From positions 1 through 64,000 of the forward strand of contig JAUSNO010000021.1 in assembly GCA_030645915.1 (NCBI GenBank): a DNA stretch of 64,000 nucleotides, written 5' to 3'. The stretch comes from Undibacterium sp. (GTDB taxonomy: Bacteria > Pseudomonadota > Gammaproteobacteria > Burkholderiales > Burkholderiaceae_D). The stretch's first letter is position 1; each line of letters begins with the position of its first letter. Below the pieces are notes generated by a model. It saw only the letters and a list, made by a program, of their open reading frames with translations. It had not been told where the DNA came from and did no database searches. Positions 8,366-17,156 of the stretch are shown piece after piece. The translations under genes and the position numbers were made by a program.

Positions 8366-9577
8366 TCACTGGCCCATCATCGATGCCGTTCTCGGGCACA
8401 TTAACAGATCGGTAAACACTTGCCAGCGATGTGGTTCATCGACCTTGCCGGCACGTTGTTCAATATAATTTTTGACCACATCCTGGCCGAGATTGTAATT
8501 GATTACATAAGAGCGATTCTTCTCGATAAAGGCCACTCTCTGCGTCGACCTTTTTTCATCCGAGAGCGCGTATTTCATCAGTAACTTGATGGCGGCAAGA
8601 CGATCGACCTCGCCATCCAGATAACGTTTTGCCACCATGTTTCCCGCATATGACAGCTTTTGCAGGACGGCCTGTACACGATAATATAGATCTGCTTGTG
8701 CCGGGTCGATACCCGCTAGCGGAAATAAAACCCCCTTCTCAAACTGCAGCCGCTCAACTTCAGGAAACGCCACGCTGATGCCATAGTTGGCGCTCCCTTC
8801 GGCTAGAAAAGACATCGGTGAATACAACGGATAAATACAATATTCCATCCAGCCTTTGTCGTTGACCAGATGTTTCTCCATGAGCAAATTAAACACATGA
8901 TGACCGGGATAGCCTTCGTGGCTTGCCAGATCAATGGCGCGGCTAATGAACATGGGGAAGTCGGTATTGACCTGAATCAGGCTGTAGCTATTGCCTTGGT
9001 ACCAGTTGTACGCACTCCAGACCTGATCTTTCACATATTCGATCTTGAAATCTTCTTCATCGGGCAAGCTGATGTATTTTTTCGTGCGTGCGCGTGACTC
9101 ATTGATCGCAGCGGTAAACACTGCATCGAGCTTGTCACGCGGTATTTCAAAGCCGCGATGATAGGTGCTGAGACGTGCATTCAAGTCACCTTCACCAGGC
9201 AATAGCTGATCCAGCTCTGCCAGGATAAGGTCAAAATCAGCTTCTCTCAGAAGCGGTGATTGGGCGTCATACAGCGCGATTGACTCTTCATCAAAAGACA
9301 AATGCGTTCCTGATAACTGATTGATGTAAGCACGTACGGAAGTTAGTTGCAGCATCAGAAAATCTTGTCGCAAGCGCTGATCGGCCGGCGGCGCCGAGAG
9401 CGTGCTGAGCTGCTGTAGCAATTGGTCTGCGTCAGACAGCAGATCGGTCAAGGCCCGCTTTGCGGTGTCTGTCTGCCATTCGGCAGGGCCGTAATAGGCA
9501 TCAACATAAGAGCCGTCGTGCTGCCCGACGGCGAGGACCAGTTTTACATACGCTTCGGCGATTTGATTGAGTGTCAT
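8366..9577 (-). CDS. DUF885 family protein, metallopeptidase-like
   Basis: A 403-residue DUF885 protein. The family signature HEGYPGHH (220-227) resembles a zinc-binding HExxH-type helix and is followed by the FLAEGSANYG region that carries a further conserved glutamate, as in the peptidase-like members. Many DUF885 proteins are longer (about 600 residues) and exported; this one is short and shows no signal peptide. The start at MTLNQIAEAY follows GAAAG; an upstream ATG would overlap the end of the spermidine-synthase-like gene. Peptidase activity is inferred from the motif. Confidence 0.85.
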   Translation of the reverse strand: MTLNQIAEAYVKLVLAVGQHDGSYVDAYYGPAEWQTDTAKRALTDLLSDADQLLQQLSTLSAPPADQRLRQDFLMLQLTSVRAYINQLSGTHLSFDEESIALYDAQSPLLREADFDLILAELDQLLPGEGDLNARLSTYHRGFEIPRDKLDAVFTAAINESRARTKKYISLPDEEDFKIEYVKDQVWSAYNWYQGNSYSLIQVNTDFPMFISRAIDLASHEGYPGHHVFNLLMEKHLVNDKGWMEYCIYPLYSPMSFLAEGSANYGISVAFPEVERLQFEKGVLFPLAGIDPAQADLYYRVQAVLQKLSYAGNMVAKRYLDGEVDRLAAIKLLMKYALSDEKRSTQRVAFIEKNRSYVINYNLGQDVVKNYIEQRAGKVDEPHRWQVFTDLLMCPRTASMMGQ

Positions 9578-9653
9578 AGCGACTTTCAAGAATAAATGGA
9601 TTGGTGCCGACGGAAAGGAAAGTCTGGTAACAGGTAGTGCCACTAAAATTCTA

Positions 9654-10607
9654 TCATTGATGCAGATCGCTCCACTCAACGTCGCTGCCGGGTAGTTTTT
9701 CATCCGTTATCATCAGTTCCGCCACTTCGGATGTGAGCCTGATCAGTTCCTTGACTTCGTATTCATCTCTGGCATTTGCTGTCGTTGGTGCCGGTAGTTG
9801 CAAGGTACGCATTTGTTCGCTGAGCTCTTCCAATTGCAATGCGAGTGTCTGATCCAGCGCTCTTGCTGTGCCAGACATGGATGAAGTAAATATCTTATTC
9901 TCACCTTTGAACGAGAACGCAAGCAGATTGTAGCTATCGAGCGATCTGCACCACCACACTCTTTGGGAAAACTGTGAGCGCAGTTCAGTCAGCAAGGAAA
10001 CCAGCATTTTGCGCTTACCCCACATATTGGTGACAAGTATGCCTTCAGCTTTGAGCGCCGTATGGCAGGCAGCATAAAAACTGGCAGTATTGAGTGTTTC
10101 AACCAAACCCTCCATATCAAAACCATCCAACAACACGACGTCAACCTGCAAGGAATTCTGCTCGACATAAGCGATCGCATCGGTGTGAATAATCTGCAGC
10201 CTGGCATCATCAGGCGGAATCATGAACTGGTCGCGCAGGGCAATCACATCGGCATCAATTTCCAGCACGGTAATACGGCAACGTGGCAAATAACGATAAC
10301 AAAATTTAACCAGCGAACCGCCACCCAAACCTATCATCAAGATATGTTCCGGCGCAGGGTTTGCCAGCAAAAATCCCATCATGGCACTGGTGTAGCCGCA
10401 TAGCAGCTGATCGGGGTCATTGATTTTCATCGCGCTTTGTACTGATTTTTGATTGAAGTACATAAAACGTAGATTCCCTTCGTCAAATACAAAGGGTTTT
10501 CCTTGATGTTTTTGTTGTAATAATTCAAGTTGCTTGATACGAAGCGATTCGCTATCGGTTGGTTGTTTCGAGAATAATCGGGACAGGCTGGCACGTATTT
10601 TTTGCAT
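9654..10607 (-). CDS. Spermidine-synthase-like methyltransferase-fold protein
   Basis: A 317-residue protein of the spermidine/spermine synthase superfamily. The Rossmann core shows GLGGGSL (93-99), the acidic strand end LEIDAD (115-120) and VVLLDGFD (157-164). It lacks the classic N-terminal tetramerisation strands and polyamine-pocket pattern of SpeE, as do many orphan SpeE-like proteins in betaproteobacteria, so polyamine synthesis should not be assumed. The C-terminal 80 residues are acidic and helical. It is upstream of the DUF885 gene on the same strand, 76 bases apart. Confidence 0.82.
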   Translation of the reverse strand: MQKIRASLSRLFSKQPTDSESLRIKQLELLQQKHQGKPFVFDEGNLRFMYFNQKSVQSAMKINDPDQLLCGYTSAMMGFLLANPAPEHILMIGLGGGSLVKFCYRYLPRCRITVLEIDADVIALRDQFMIPPDDARLQIIHTDAIAYVEQNSLQVDVVLLDGFDMEGLVETLNTASFYAACHTALKAEGILVTNMWGKRKMLVSLLTELRSQFSQRVWWCRSLDSYNLLAFSFKGENKIFTSSMSGTARALDQTLALQLEELSEQMRTLQLPAPTTANARDEYEVKELIRLTSEVAELMITDEKLPGSDVEWSDLHQ

Positions 10608-10856
10608 TGGTAGGGGCTGTCAGTGGGAGGTTTGTTCAACATAAGGGACTGGCACACGATTTTACTTTATCCCGGCACCAAGCTTATCGAAATCAATCAG
10701 GATAGATCCGTGCTACGCTTGCCTCCTTTAATTGAATATGAAATTGACATGTCGCTTTAGGAACTTTTATTATTCTTTGACATCAGATGACCGGTGGCAA
10801 AAACGTAAATTCTTAAAGTTTAGAATAAAGTCAGAAAATAACCCGGAGCACACAAT

Positions 10857-11621
10857 ATGAAAAAACTCTTGCTGGTAATTGCCCTTGCAGCTGGATTTGG
10901 TAACGTAGCCATGGCCGATGAAGCCTTGAAAACGGCAATCGCCGGAGCGCAGCGTACGCCTGCCTATGCCGAGCGCGATGGGGCGCGTCATCCTTATGAA
11001 ACACTGACTTTTTTTGGTATTAATCCAAAAATGACGGTGGTGGAATTTTCACCAGGCGGCGGTTGGTATACAGAAATACTCGCTCCATATTTGCGTCAGG
11101 ACGGTAAGTTAATTGCTGGAGCGAATGCAAAATTTAAGCAAAAACTCGATGCGTCGCCAGCGATCTACGACAAAGTGGTGTTAACTATCTTGGATCCTGC
11201 CGGCAAACTGGATTATGCACCAAGAAATTACGCCGACATGGTGCTTACCTTCCGCAATATTCATAATTGGGTGGCAGGCGGTGATGCAGTAACAAAGAAC
11301 GTATTTCAAAGTGCCTATGACGCACTTAAAACGGGCGGTATCCTTGGTGTTGTAGAGCATCGTTTGCCAGCAGAAAAAAAGCAAGACGAAAAAGCCAGCA
11401 CCGGTTATATGCACGAAGCTTACGTGATTAAACTGGCTGAAAATGCGGGGTTCAAATTGCTTGCCAAATCAGAAATCAATGCTAATCCCAAGGACAACGC
11501 TGAACACGAAAATGGTGTTTGGGCCTTGCCGCCGGTATTGGCCAACAAAGAAAAAGATAAAGCGAAATACCAGGCTATTGGCGAAAGTGATAGGATGACA
11601 TTGAAATTTATAAAGCCCTAG
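10857..11621 (+). CDS. Exported class I methyltransferase-like protein (COG4798-like)
   Basis: A 254-residue protein with a signal peptide (MKKLLLVIALAAGFGNVAMA) followed by a Rossmann-type domain. The family pattern includes RDGARHPYETLTFFGI, MTVVEFSPGGGWYTEIL as the cofactor-binding loop, and LTFRNIHNWV. Its relatives are predicted methyltransferases exported to the periplasm, where S-adenosylmethionine is not known to be present, so the real activity is open. The ribosome site CGGAG is eight bases before the ATG. It is followed 73 bases later by a YceI gene in the same direction. Confidence 0.85.
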   Translation: MKKLLLVIALAAGFGNVAMADEALKTAIAGAQRTPAYAERDGARHPYETLTFFGINPKMTVVEFSPGGGWYTEILAPYLRQDGKLIAGANAKFKQKLDASPAIYDKVVLTILDPAGKLDYAPRNYADMVLTFRNIHNWVAGGDAVTKNVFQSAYDALKTGGILGVVEHRLPAEKKQDEKASTGYMHEAYVIKLAENAGFKLLAKSEINANPKDNAEHENGVWALPPVLANKEKDKAKYQAIGESDRMTLKFIKP

Positions 11622-11694
11622 CCCTTACCGATACGCGCTCTAAAGTAGCGAGAGACATTGCCCGGTAAGGCATTCATCGACGTTGGAGTCTGTT

Positions 11695-12261
11695 ATGTTA
11701 AGACCACTGTGCGGCCTGATTTTTTTGCTGGCTTGGTGCTCGCTGGCTGCTGCTGGCGAGCGCTATAAAATTGACCCAGAACATACCTTCAGCAGCTTTG
11801 AATATAAGCATTGGGGCTTGTCGTTACAGCGCGGGCGGTTTGATAGGAATTCCGGTTTCATCGAATTGGATCTCTCCGCAAAAAATGGCGCGATCAATAT
11901 TGAGATTGAGGCAAACTCTGTCAGCACAGGTTCAGACCTCTTTAATGACATCATGCGATCGGATAGTTTTTTTGATGCACAGCAGTACCCCAAGATAATA
12001 TTTAATTCGACCAAGCTGGTATTTGATACAGAGAGATTGACGCAGATCGAGGGCATGCTCACCATCAAAGACACGACGCGCCCCGTCATTGTTGATGTCA
12101 CCCAGTTCGGTTGCCGCTTTATGCTCATCTACCTGAAGCACGCTTGTGGTGCCAATGGTCAAACCAAAATTCTTCGCAGTGACTACAAGGTAGGGCGTTA
12201 TGTTCCTTTTGTCAGTGATGAAATTACCTTGTACTTTAGCGTAGAGGGAATCAAAGAATGA
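11695..12261 (+). CDS. YceI family periplasmic protein
   Basis: A 188-residue protein with a signal peptide ending near CSLAAA and the YceI lipocalin-like beta-barrel: YKIDPEHTFSSFEYKHWGLSLQRGRF at the mature N-terminus, the helix region SVSTGSDLFNDIMRSDSFFDAQQYPKIIF, and a C-terminal strand block DYKVGRYVPFVSDEITLYFSVEG. YceI proteins bind long-chain isoprenoid or fatty-acid-like lipids and are often base- or osmo-induced. The start was set by GGAG eight bases upstream. A cysteine pair (C-F... and HAC) in the middle is unusual and may form a disulfide. The stop overlaps a potential ATGA start of the next frame. Confidence 0.92.
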   Translation: MLRPLCGLIFLLAWCSLAAAGERYKIDPEHTFSSFEYKHWGLSLQRGRFDRNSGFIELDLSAKNGAINIEIEANSVSTGSDLFNDIMRSDSFFDAQQYPKIIFNSTKLVFDTERLTQIEGMLTIKDTTRPVIVDVTQFGCRFMLIYLKHACGANGQTKILRSDYKVGRYVPFVSDEITLYFSVEGIKE

Positions 12262-12311
12262 TGCTGCTAGAGCGTCACTGGGTGCTTTTTAGAAAAAAGG
12301 AAAATAATGCA

Positions 12312-13007
12312 ATGAAGACTCTGTATCTGGCAACATTATTCGGCGCGTTGACCTGTATCGTCTTTTCAGCGCCAATACAGGCGCAAACCATGTATCGTTG
12401 CGGTAGCGTTTTTCAGGATCGCCCCTGTGAAAATGGTCAGCAGGGTAAGATTATTGGAATTAATCGCGCGTCCAATCCAGCCGATAAGCCCGCGCTTGAT
12501 CTTGCTTGTACTCGACGTGGTGAAGAAGCGAAAAAAATTATCTGGTCACGTGAAGGCGGTGCCTCGGCAGATAAATTGATGGCAGAAACCAGCAGCAGCG
12601 AACGGCGAAAGCTGATTGCCGACGTATATGCGATCAGAGCCAATTCCAGCGAGGTGCGCGCAGCGATCGAAAACGACTGCATGGCAGAAAAAATAAGGGC
12701 ACGACAGAATGGCTATATGCCAGATGATGAAGTGTCCAGCCCATCACGTAGCGCTGAAAGAAAGTTTTCTGCTCCTGGTGAAACAGATAAGCGAGTAGAA
12801 CAGGCGATCACGGCAGACAATGCACTAGCGCGCAAACGCGACCAGTGCGATTATCTTAAGAGCCAGCTGGTGAGTAATCGTAGTAATCAGCGTGCGGGTG
12901 GTGGCAGCGACACAATGAATAGCTTGAATCAGCAGAAGATCGACATAGAAAACGCGTTGAAATCGGCTCAATGTGATAGTGTGCAAGGATCGATGCAAAT
13001 GCGTTGA
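12312..13007 (+). CDS. Exported DUF4124-like protein
   Basis: A 231-residue protein with a signal peptide (cleavage near PIQAQ) and an N-terminal stretch TMYRCGSVFQDRPCENGQQG that fits the DUF4124 pattern of a small beta domain with two cysteines. The remainder is charged, low in hydrophobics and probably helical, with SRSAERKFSAPGE linker. Function unknown. An upstream ATGATG overlapping the YceI stop could start the protein 18 codons earlier, but it would bury the signal peptide; AAGGAAAATAATGCA supports the chosen ATG. Confidence 0.75.
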   Translation: MKTLYLATLFGALTCIVFSAPIQAQTMYRCGSVFQDRPCENGQQGKIIGINRASNPADKPALDLACTRRGEEAKKIIWSREGGASADKLMAETSSSERRKLIADVYAIRANSSEVRAAIENDCMAEKIRARQNGYMPDDEVSSPSRSAERKFSAPGETDKRVEQAITADNALARKRDQCDYLKSQLVSNRSNQRAGGGSDTMNSLNQQKIDIENALKSAQCDSVQGSMQMR

Positions 13008-13040
13008 GGGATGCCGATTGTGGCAGTGTCCATCGGGTTT

Positions 13041-13078
13041 GCTACCGATCAGTCGTCAATGTAACTGATTCCGGTAGC
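13041..13078. terminator. Hairpin between convergent genes
   Basis: GCTACCG-ATCAGT pairs with ACTGAT-TC-CGGTAGC, giving a 13-bp interrupted stem with a ten-base loop. It sits 33 bases after the DUF4124-like gene and 21 bases from the end of the convergent cupin gene. No T-run follows, so termination is only probable. Confidence 0.45.
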
Positions 13079-13099
13079 AGCAAGGTGTGCCAGCAAGCA

Positions 13100-13417
13100 C
13101 TACGCGCGGGAAAAAACTTTCAGCATGTGCAGGCCTTCGGTGCCAATTGCTTCAAATGCGTACGAGCCGGCGTCCATGACGACAAGCTCGGCGGCGCTCA
13201 TGCGTAGTTCTTTACCGTCAATGCTGGTTTTGCAGCCGCCAGTCAGTATGTAAAGTGTGAACTCGTGTCCGGCTTTGATCGCGAACTGCTGGCCAGCTTC
13301 ATACGTGTTGGCATAAAATTTGAAATTTTCTGCTGGTGTGTGCAAGGCGCGAATCGCCTCGTCCGAAATCGCTGATGTCGATATCTCCGACCAGTTTTTC
13401 TTGAGTTTGTCTGTCAT
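13100..13417 (-). CDS. Small cupin-like protein
   Basis: A 105-residue protein whose second half reads as a single cupin barrel: FKFYANTYEAGQQFAIKAGHEFTLYILTGGCKTSIDGKELRMSAAELVVMDAGSYAFEAIGTEGLHMLKVF. The usual metal-binding first motif is reduced (HEFTLYIL with one histidine), so it may not hold a metal. The start is set by AGGAATAATC before ATG; a longer frame upstream is not supported. Function unknown; adjacent genes give no hint. Confidence 0.7.
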   Translation of the reverse strand: MTDKLKKNWSEISTSAISDEAIRALHTPAENFKFYANTYEAGQQFAIKAGHEFTLYILTGGCKTSIDGKELRMSAAELVVMDAGSYAFEAIGTEGLHMLKVFSRA

Positions 13418-13747
13418 GATTATTCCTGTAAAAGTAATGCCATTGTCGTGCTGTGAGCGGTAAGCCGTACTTTGCCTGGTGTACGTGCTTACGTCATGCT
13501 GCATGATAGGATTTTTCGCGAATGTGCAAAAGATGCGGGAGTATACGAGAAATTTCTCTACTCGCCTTGGGATTTATTTGCTTATTGTCAAAATAGCTCT
13601 AAAGAAAACAGATGTTTTTTCTTGTCAGTCATTGTTGAGGCCATTCCGGCGAGACGTTGGCTATTAAATATAATGCACAATCCTGTCGCCAGACGCGCAT
13701 AAACTAGCTGAAGTCCTCAGCCATTCCCATACATAGGAAATATTGAC
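13418..13747. other. Intergenic gap, 330 bases
   Basis: The gap lies between the cupin gene (minus) and a GNAT gene (plus). It contains a TATAAT-like hexamer at 13669-13674, 74 bases before the GNAT start, but no convincing -35 at the right distance. Two short overlapping plus-strand frames of 60-76 codons have no ribosome site or recognisable content, and I do not call them genes. Confidence 0.45.
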
Positions 13748-14299
13748 ATGATTAAAGGCAGTTGCTTTACCCTCCGGCATGTACGGAAAAGCGAGATTCC
13801 ACAGTTGGTCGCATTGATGAATAATCCTGAGGCAAAAGGGGAGTTCTTGTCTTTGGAGATCATGTTGCAAGGAGCGGCAGAGAAAAAACTTGAAGAGGAA
13901 TCTTATTCAAAAGAGAACAATGAAATGTTCTTGATTGTCGACGATAAAGAGTCAATCCTAGGTAGAGTGTTTCATTTTAAATCGGTCCCTTATTTCAATG
14001 CCAGAGAAATAGGTTATGGCCTATTCACCGATGCGGTTCGTGGTAAAGGCATCATGACCGAAGCGGTTAACTTGTTGACGGATTATCTGTTCAACACCAT
14101 GCTGATCAATCGCCTGGATATTCACATGCATGTCGATAATGTCGCTTCAGAAAAAGTCGCGATTAACTGCGGCTATCAAAAAGAAGGTGTTGCACGCGGG
14201 GCGTCGTTTAGTCGCGGAAAACATGTTGATCTGGCCATGTATGCGCTTCTTCGGCAGGAGTGGGAACTCTTGAAAAGTGCCGCTAATCACAAAAACTAA
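13748..14299 (+). CDS. RimJ/RimL-type GNAT N-acetyltransferase
   Basis: A 183-residue GNAT protein of the ribosomal-protein-alanine acetyltransferase type. The pattern FTLRHVRKSEIPQLVALMNNPEA opens the fold. The acetyl-CoA region reads EIGYGLFTDAVRGKGIMTEAVNLLTDYLF, in which RGKG replaces the usual RGxGxG/A loop, followed by RLDIHMHVDNVASEKVAINCGYQKEG. A substrate cannot be assigned. AGGAAATATTGAC precedes the ATG. One of five GNAT genes in the window. Confidence 0.88.
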   Translation: MIKGSCFTLRHVRKSEIPQLVALMNNPEAKGEFLSLEIMLQGAAEKKLEEESYSKENNEMFLIVDDKESILGRVFHFKSVPYFNAREIGYGLFTDAVRGKGIMTEAVNLLTDYLFNTMLINRLDIHMHVDNVASEKVAINCGYQKEGVARGASFSRGKHVDLAMYALLRQEWELLKSAANHKN

Positions 14300-14365
14300 A
14301 TGCCTGCAAGTAATGCATTGATTGATTTGCTTCTGCGTGCAGCAGCAGTAGATATTAGACGGCAG

Positions 14366-15115
14366 TTAGCCGCCCGGTTTTTTTGCCTTGAAGATTTTTT
14401 GAAGGGCAACATTGATACGTAACATCTGTTCAGCCGGGATGTCCTTGCTGCAGACGATGTAACGATCCAGACCGCGCGGCATGCCTGGCAAATCTATTTG
14501 CGTGGTCTGTTGCAAGTTCTCTTCAGACTCTTTCAAATACTCCCAGTCCTCCCTGTCGATAAACATATATGACGCCCGATTTGCCGCAACCATACGAGCC
14601 ATGTTCATCGGCAGGGTAATGCTGCGTTCTATTTTGTTCTTGCTACTCTTGATCATGGCATCGAGTTCTGGTCCATACGAGACTGCATCAACCACGCCCA
14701 TAGTCAAATTGCTGTCTGACAAAACGGCATTAAGTGTCTGATGCATAGCGACTTGCTTGATGGAAGCAGAGCTGACCAGAATAGTATGGGGCGGATCGTT
14801 ATGGAACACGCTGCTAAATTGGACAAGTGGCTCGCGCTCAGGTATGCGATACCAGCCGAAGGAACAATAATTTTTTGTTTTTATTGAGAAGTTATTCCAA
14901 ATTCTTTTTGCTGGCTCTTCAACAAACTGTGTGCGGATCTGTGCAAGGGCGAAGACTTGCTTGGCACGTTCAAGCAAGATGCCTTTTTCTACTCCATTTT
15001 CAACATATTGATGCGGTGGTTTGATGCGCCATGCCACGGTGACAAAGTCTTCAGCGGACGCAGAATAAAGCATGAGTGACAACGCCAGCATCACAGCGAA
15101 TTGAATTTTCTTCAT
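14366..15115 (-). CDS. Orphan periplasmic solute-binding protein (SBP_bac_3-like)
   Basis: A 249-residue exported protein (signal peptide MKKIQFAVMLALSLMLYSASA) of the polar-amino-acid-binding fold: VTVAWRIKPPHQYVENGVEKGILLERAKQVFALAQI, then FVEEPAKRIWNNFSIKTKNYCSFGWYRIPERE and a second lobe around MGVVDAVSYGPELD. No permease or ATPase gene is nearby, a common situation for this subgroup in Oxalobacteraceae, where the proteins may be remnants or signalling inputs rather than transporters. AGGCGG precedes the ATG. Ligand unknown. Confidence 0.82.
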   Translation of the reverse strand: MKKIQFAVMLALSLMLYSASAEDFVTVAWRIKPPHQYVENGVEKGILLERAKQVFALAQIRTQFVEEPAKRIWNNFSIKTKNYCSFGWYRIPEREPLVQFSSVFHNDPPHTILVSSASIKQVAMHQTLNAVLSDSNLTMGVVDAVSYGPELDAMIKSSKNKIERSITLPMNMARMVAANRASYMFIDREDWEYLKESEENLQQTTQIDLPGMPRGLDRYIVCSKDIPAEQMLRINVALQKIFKAKKPGG

Positions 15116-15246
15116 TTTTACCGCCTAGGCCGATGAATGCAAGGTACGTTGGGTCGTAGATCCGCTATAAAACCGATTACACCTGCCATTTTATCGCCGA
15201 GATGAATGATCCGCACACAAATTTTTGAAGTGGGAAGGCGGGACGT

Positions 15247-15291
15247 AAAAAAACCTGAAGCAGACTCTGCTGGAGCCAATGCTTCAGGTTT
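15247..15291 (-). terminator. Rho-independent terminator of the phasin gene
   Basis: Read leftwards, AAACCTGAAGC and GCTTCAGGTTT form an 11-bp perfect stem with a 19-base loop, followed directly by seven T residues. It lies 14 bases after the phasin stop codon. Confidence 0.85.
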
Positions 15292-15304
15292 AGGCGTGAA
15301 ATGA

Positions 15305-16225
15305 TTATTGACGAACGGGCTTCTTCGCGCCAGTCGCCGCACTACCCTTAGCTTTGTATGCAGGTCTGCCGCCAACAGCAGGGAAGGCTGGTTTGGCCGC
15401 TTGTTTAACCGGCGATGCGGGGAACGGTAACTTGACTGCCGATTTTTTCGCGACGACTGGTTCCGCCGCTGGTTTTGCCACGGCAACTGGTGCCGGGCTT
15501 GTTTTAACTTCTGTTGCGGTAGCGACCGTTTTTGTCTCCGCTGCTTTAATTTCTGGCTTAGCGTCAACCGTCTCTACCGCTTTAACAACGGCAGGTGCCG
15601 CAGTGGCGACATTTGTTTTACTTGCCACAGGAACTGCCTTCGCGACAGACTTTGTTTTTGCGGCAGGTTTGACCGCTTGCACGACCGGTTTGCTTGCTTG
15701 TTTGGCCGTAATTTTTGCCACCGGTTTTTCTACCTTGACTTCCGCTTCTGCCAGCAATGGCAATTGGGTATTTTTTGTTGAGGTAGCGGTTGAAGAAGAT
15801 GTTGACTCAGATTTGATCGCTGCTTGGGTCGCTATTTTTGCCCGTGGTTTTGCAGCCGCAGGAGTTGTAATTTGGAGCGCGACAGCGCTGGAACTGGTTT
15901 CTGCAACGGGAGTAAATGCTTTCAAGAACTCGCTGCGTGCATGAGTAGAAATGTCGGCTAATTCACGCGCATATGCCGTCATCTTTTCGATATGCGGATA
16001 GCTTTGTGCCTTGCTCAACGTGAGTAATTCTTCTGGCTTGCTGACAGAAAATAATTGACGCGTAGCTGCTGATGAATTTTCCAGAGATTGTTTTGCGGTA
16101 CTGATGTTCAGCGCAATTATTTTTTCCAGACTGCCAAATACCGTTTTAGACAGGGAATTAATGACAGCAAGCGGGCTCGTAATTGCAGTTTGAACAGCCG
16201 AAATTTGTTTTGAAATTGAAGACAT
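15305..16225 (-). CDS. Phasin family protein with long basic Ala/Pro/Lys tail
   Basis: A 306-residue protein. Residues about 1-110 form a phasin domain (ISKQISAVQTAITSPLAVINSLSKTVFGSLEKII, then ALNISTAKQSLENSSAATRQLFSV), the helical coat of polyhydroxyalkanoate granules. About 190 further residues are rich in Ala, Val, Lys, Pro and Thr with repeated AKPAA/AKK-like pieces and no clear fold, resembling histone-H1-like or PhaM-type tails. Typical phasins end near 180 residues, so the tail is an addition. AAGGAGAAATTT fixes the start; a longer upstream frame is unsupported. No other PHA gene is adjacent. Confidence 0.88.
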   Translation of the reverse strand: MSSISKQISAVQTAITSPLAVINSLSKTVFGSLEKIIALNISTAKQSLENSSAATRQLFSVSKPEELLTLSKAQSYPHIEKMTAYARELADISTHARSEFLKAFTPVAETSSSAVALQITTPAAAKPRAKIATQAAIKSESTSSSTATSTKNTQLPLLAEAEVKVEKPVAKITAKQASKPVVQAVKPAAKTKSVAKAVPVASKTNVATAAPAVVKAVETVDAKPEIKAAETKTVATATEVKTSPAPVAVAKPAAEPVVAKKSAVKLPFPASPVKQAAKPAFPAVGGRPAYKAKGSAATGAKKPVRQ

Positions 16226-16626
16226 AAATTTCTCCTTAAAGAGTGAATAAAGGTGCAAAAGCTTACAAAACACAGGTAAATGACGCATTGCAGCACGCAG
16301 TATTTTAACTCTGGACATCAATTTTTGATAGTAAATATTTTGCACTGCAGCATTGCTCCATTTTTCAATGTTGCCAATTTCTATTATTTTTGATTTTTAT
16401 CAAAAATTCTCGACAATAATGCGCATGAAAGAGTCGCTTGAGAATTGCTCGATATAGCACAGCCTGGCCTTCTGTTATTGCCTTGAGCAAAACCGGCGCG
16501 CATCGTCATGCGGCGCAGAAAAATGGCATGTAACGGTGCCACCTGCATGGCAATTTGAATGGCATTCCGGATCAAGCGGATCTTTCCCGTAAAATGCAGG
16601 CTTTTATACAGAATGAGAGATGCCGC

Positions 16627-16986
16627 ATGAACGCGCAAACAGACCCGCTCATCGCACTTCGTGATCAATTGCGTGGTTTTGTCGCCGAACGCGACTGGGC
16701 GCAATTTCATACCCCCAAAAATCTGGCCAGCGCACTGAGCGTGGAAGCTGCCGAGTTACTCGAACCATTTCAGTGGTTGCGCAGTGGCGAGCTGGACGAA
16801 CTGACTGCAGAAACACAGACAGATATCCGCCACGAGATGGCAGATGTCTTGAATTACCTGGTCATGCTGGCGGATAAGTTGAACGTCGATTTAATTGCCG
16901 CAGCGCGAGAAAAAATAGCGCTTAACGCGATCAAATATCCGGCCGCACAGGTGCGTGGCGATGCCAGAAAGTATTCTGGCTATTAA
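16627..16986 (+). CDS. MazG-like nucleotide pyrophosphohydrolase (dCTPase type)
   Basis: A 119-residue all-alpha NTP pyrophosphohydrolase of the MazG-like group (PF12643), related to dCTP pyrophosphatase. It carries RDWAQFHTPKNLASALSVEAAELLEPFQW with the EAAELLE magnesium-binding helix and, 30 residues later, EMADVLNYLVMLADKL with the second acidic pair. Members hydrolyse non-canonical or excess dNTPs to monophosphates. The ATG follows a GAGAG site; an upstream in-frame extension lacks one. It stands alone, followed by a palindromic repeat. Confidence 0.92.
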   Translation: MNAQTDPLIALRDQLRGFVAERDWAQFHTPKNLASALSVEAAELLEPFQWLRSGELDELTAETQTDIRHEMADVLNYLVMLADKLNVDLIAAAREKIALNAIKYPAAQVRGDARKYSGY

Positions 16987-17098
16987 TAAAAGGAAACTTC
17001 TAAAAATGGACACGTACCATCCATGCGCCTTATGGCACGATATCGCCCTGAACGCCGCACCGGTATTGCGTGTTTGTTTTTAGAAGTTCCCTTTTAAT
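16985..17098. repeat. Family A repeat copy 2 inside a longer inverted repeat
   Basis: The core (CCATGCGCCTTATGGCACGATAT at its centre, ending in GGTATTGCGTGT) matches the dispersed family. Here it is framed by an outer inverted repeat: AGGAAACTTCTAAAAA on the left and TTTTTAGAAGTTCCCT on the right, about 22 bases per arm with two differences. The whole 114-base unit begins at the MazG-like stop codon and ends about 60 bases before the WbuC start. It could be a miniature mobile element. Confidence 0.75.
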
Positions 17099-17156
17099 GT
17101 GCGACATTTTTAATCTGATTCAAACGTCTTCACTATCTCCATGGGCGACAAAACCG

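Noticed and set aside
13472-13702. A 76-codon plus-strand frame in the gap before the GNAT gene
   Set aside because: No ribosome site, and a second overlapping frame of similar length in another phase is equally plausible.
15354-15944. A 196-codon plus-strand frame opposite the phasin gene
   Set aside because: It is an antisense shadow of the Ala-rich phasin tail, with no ribosome site or family pattern.
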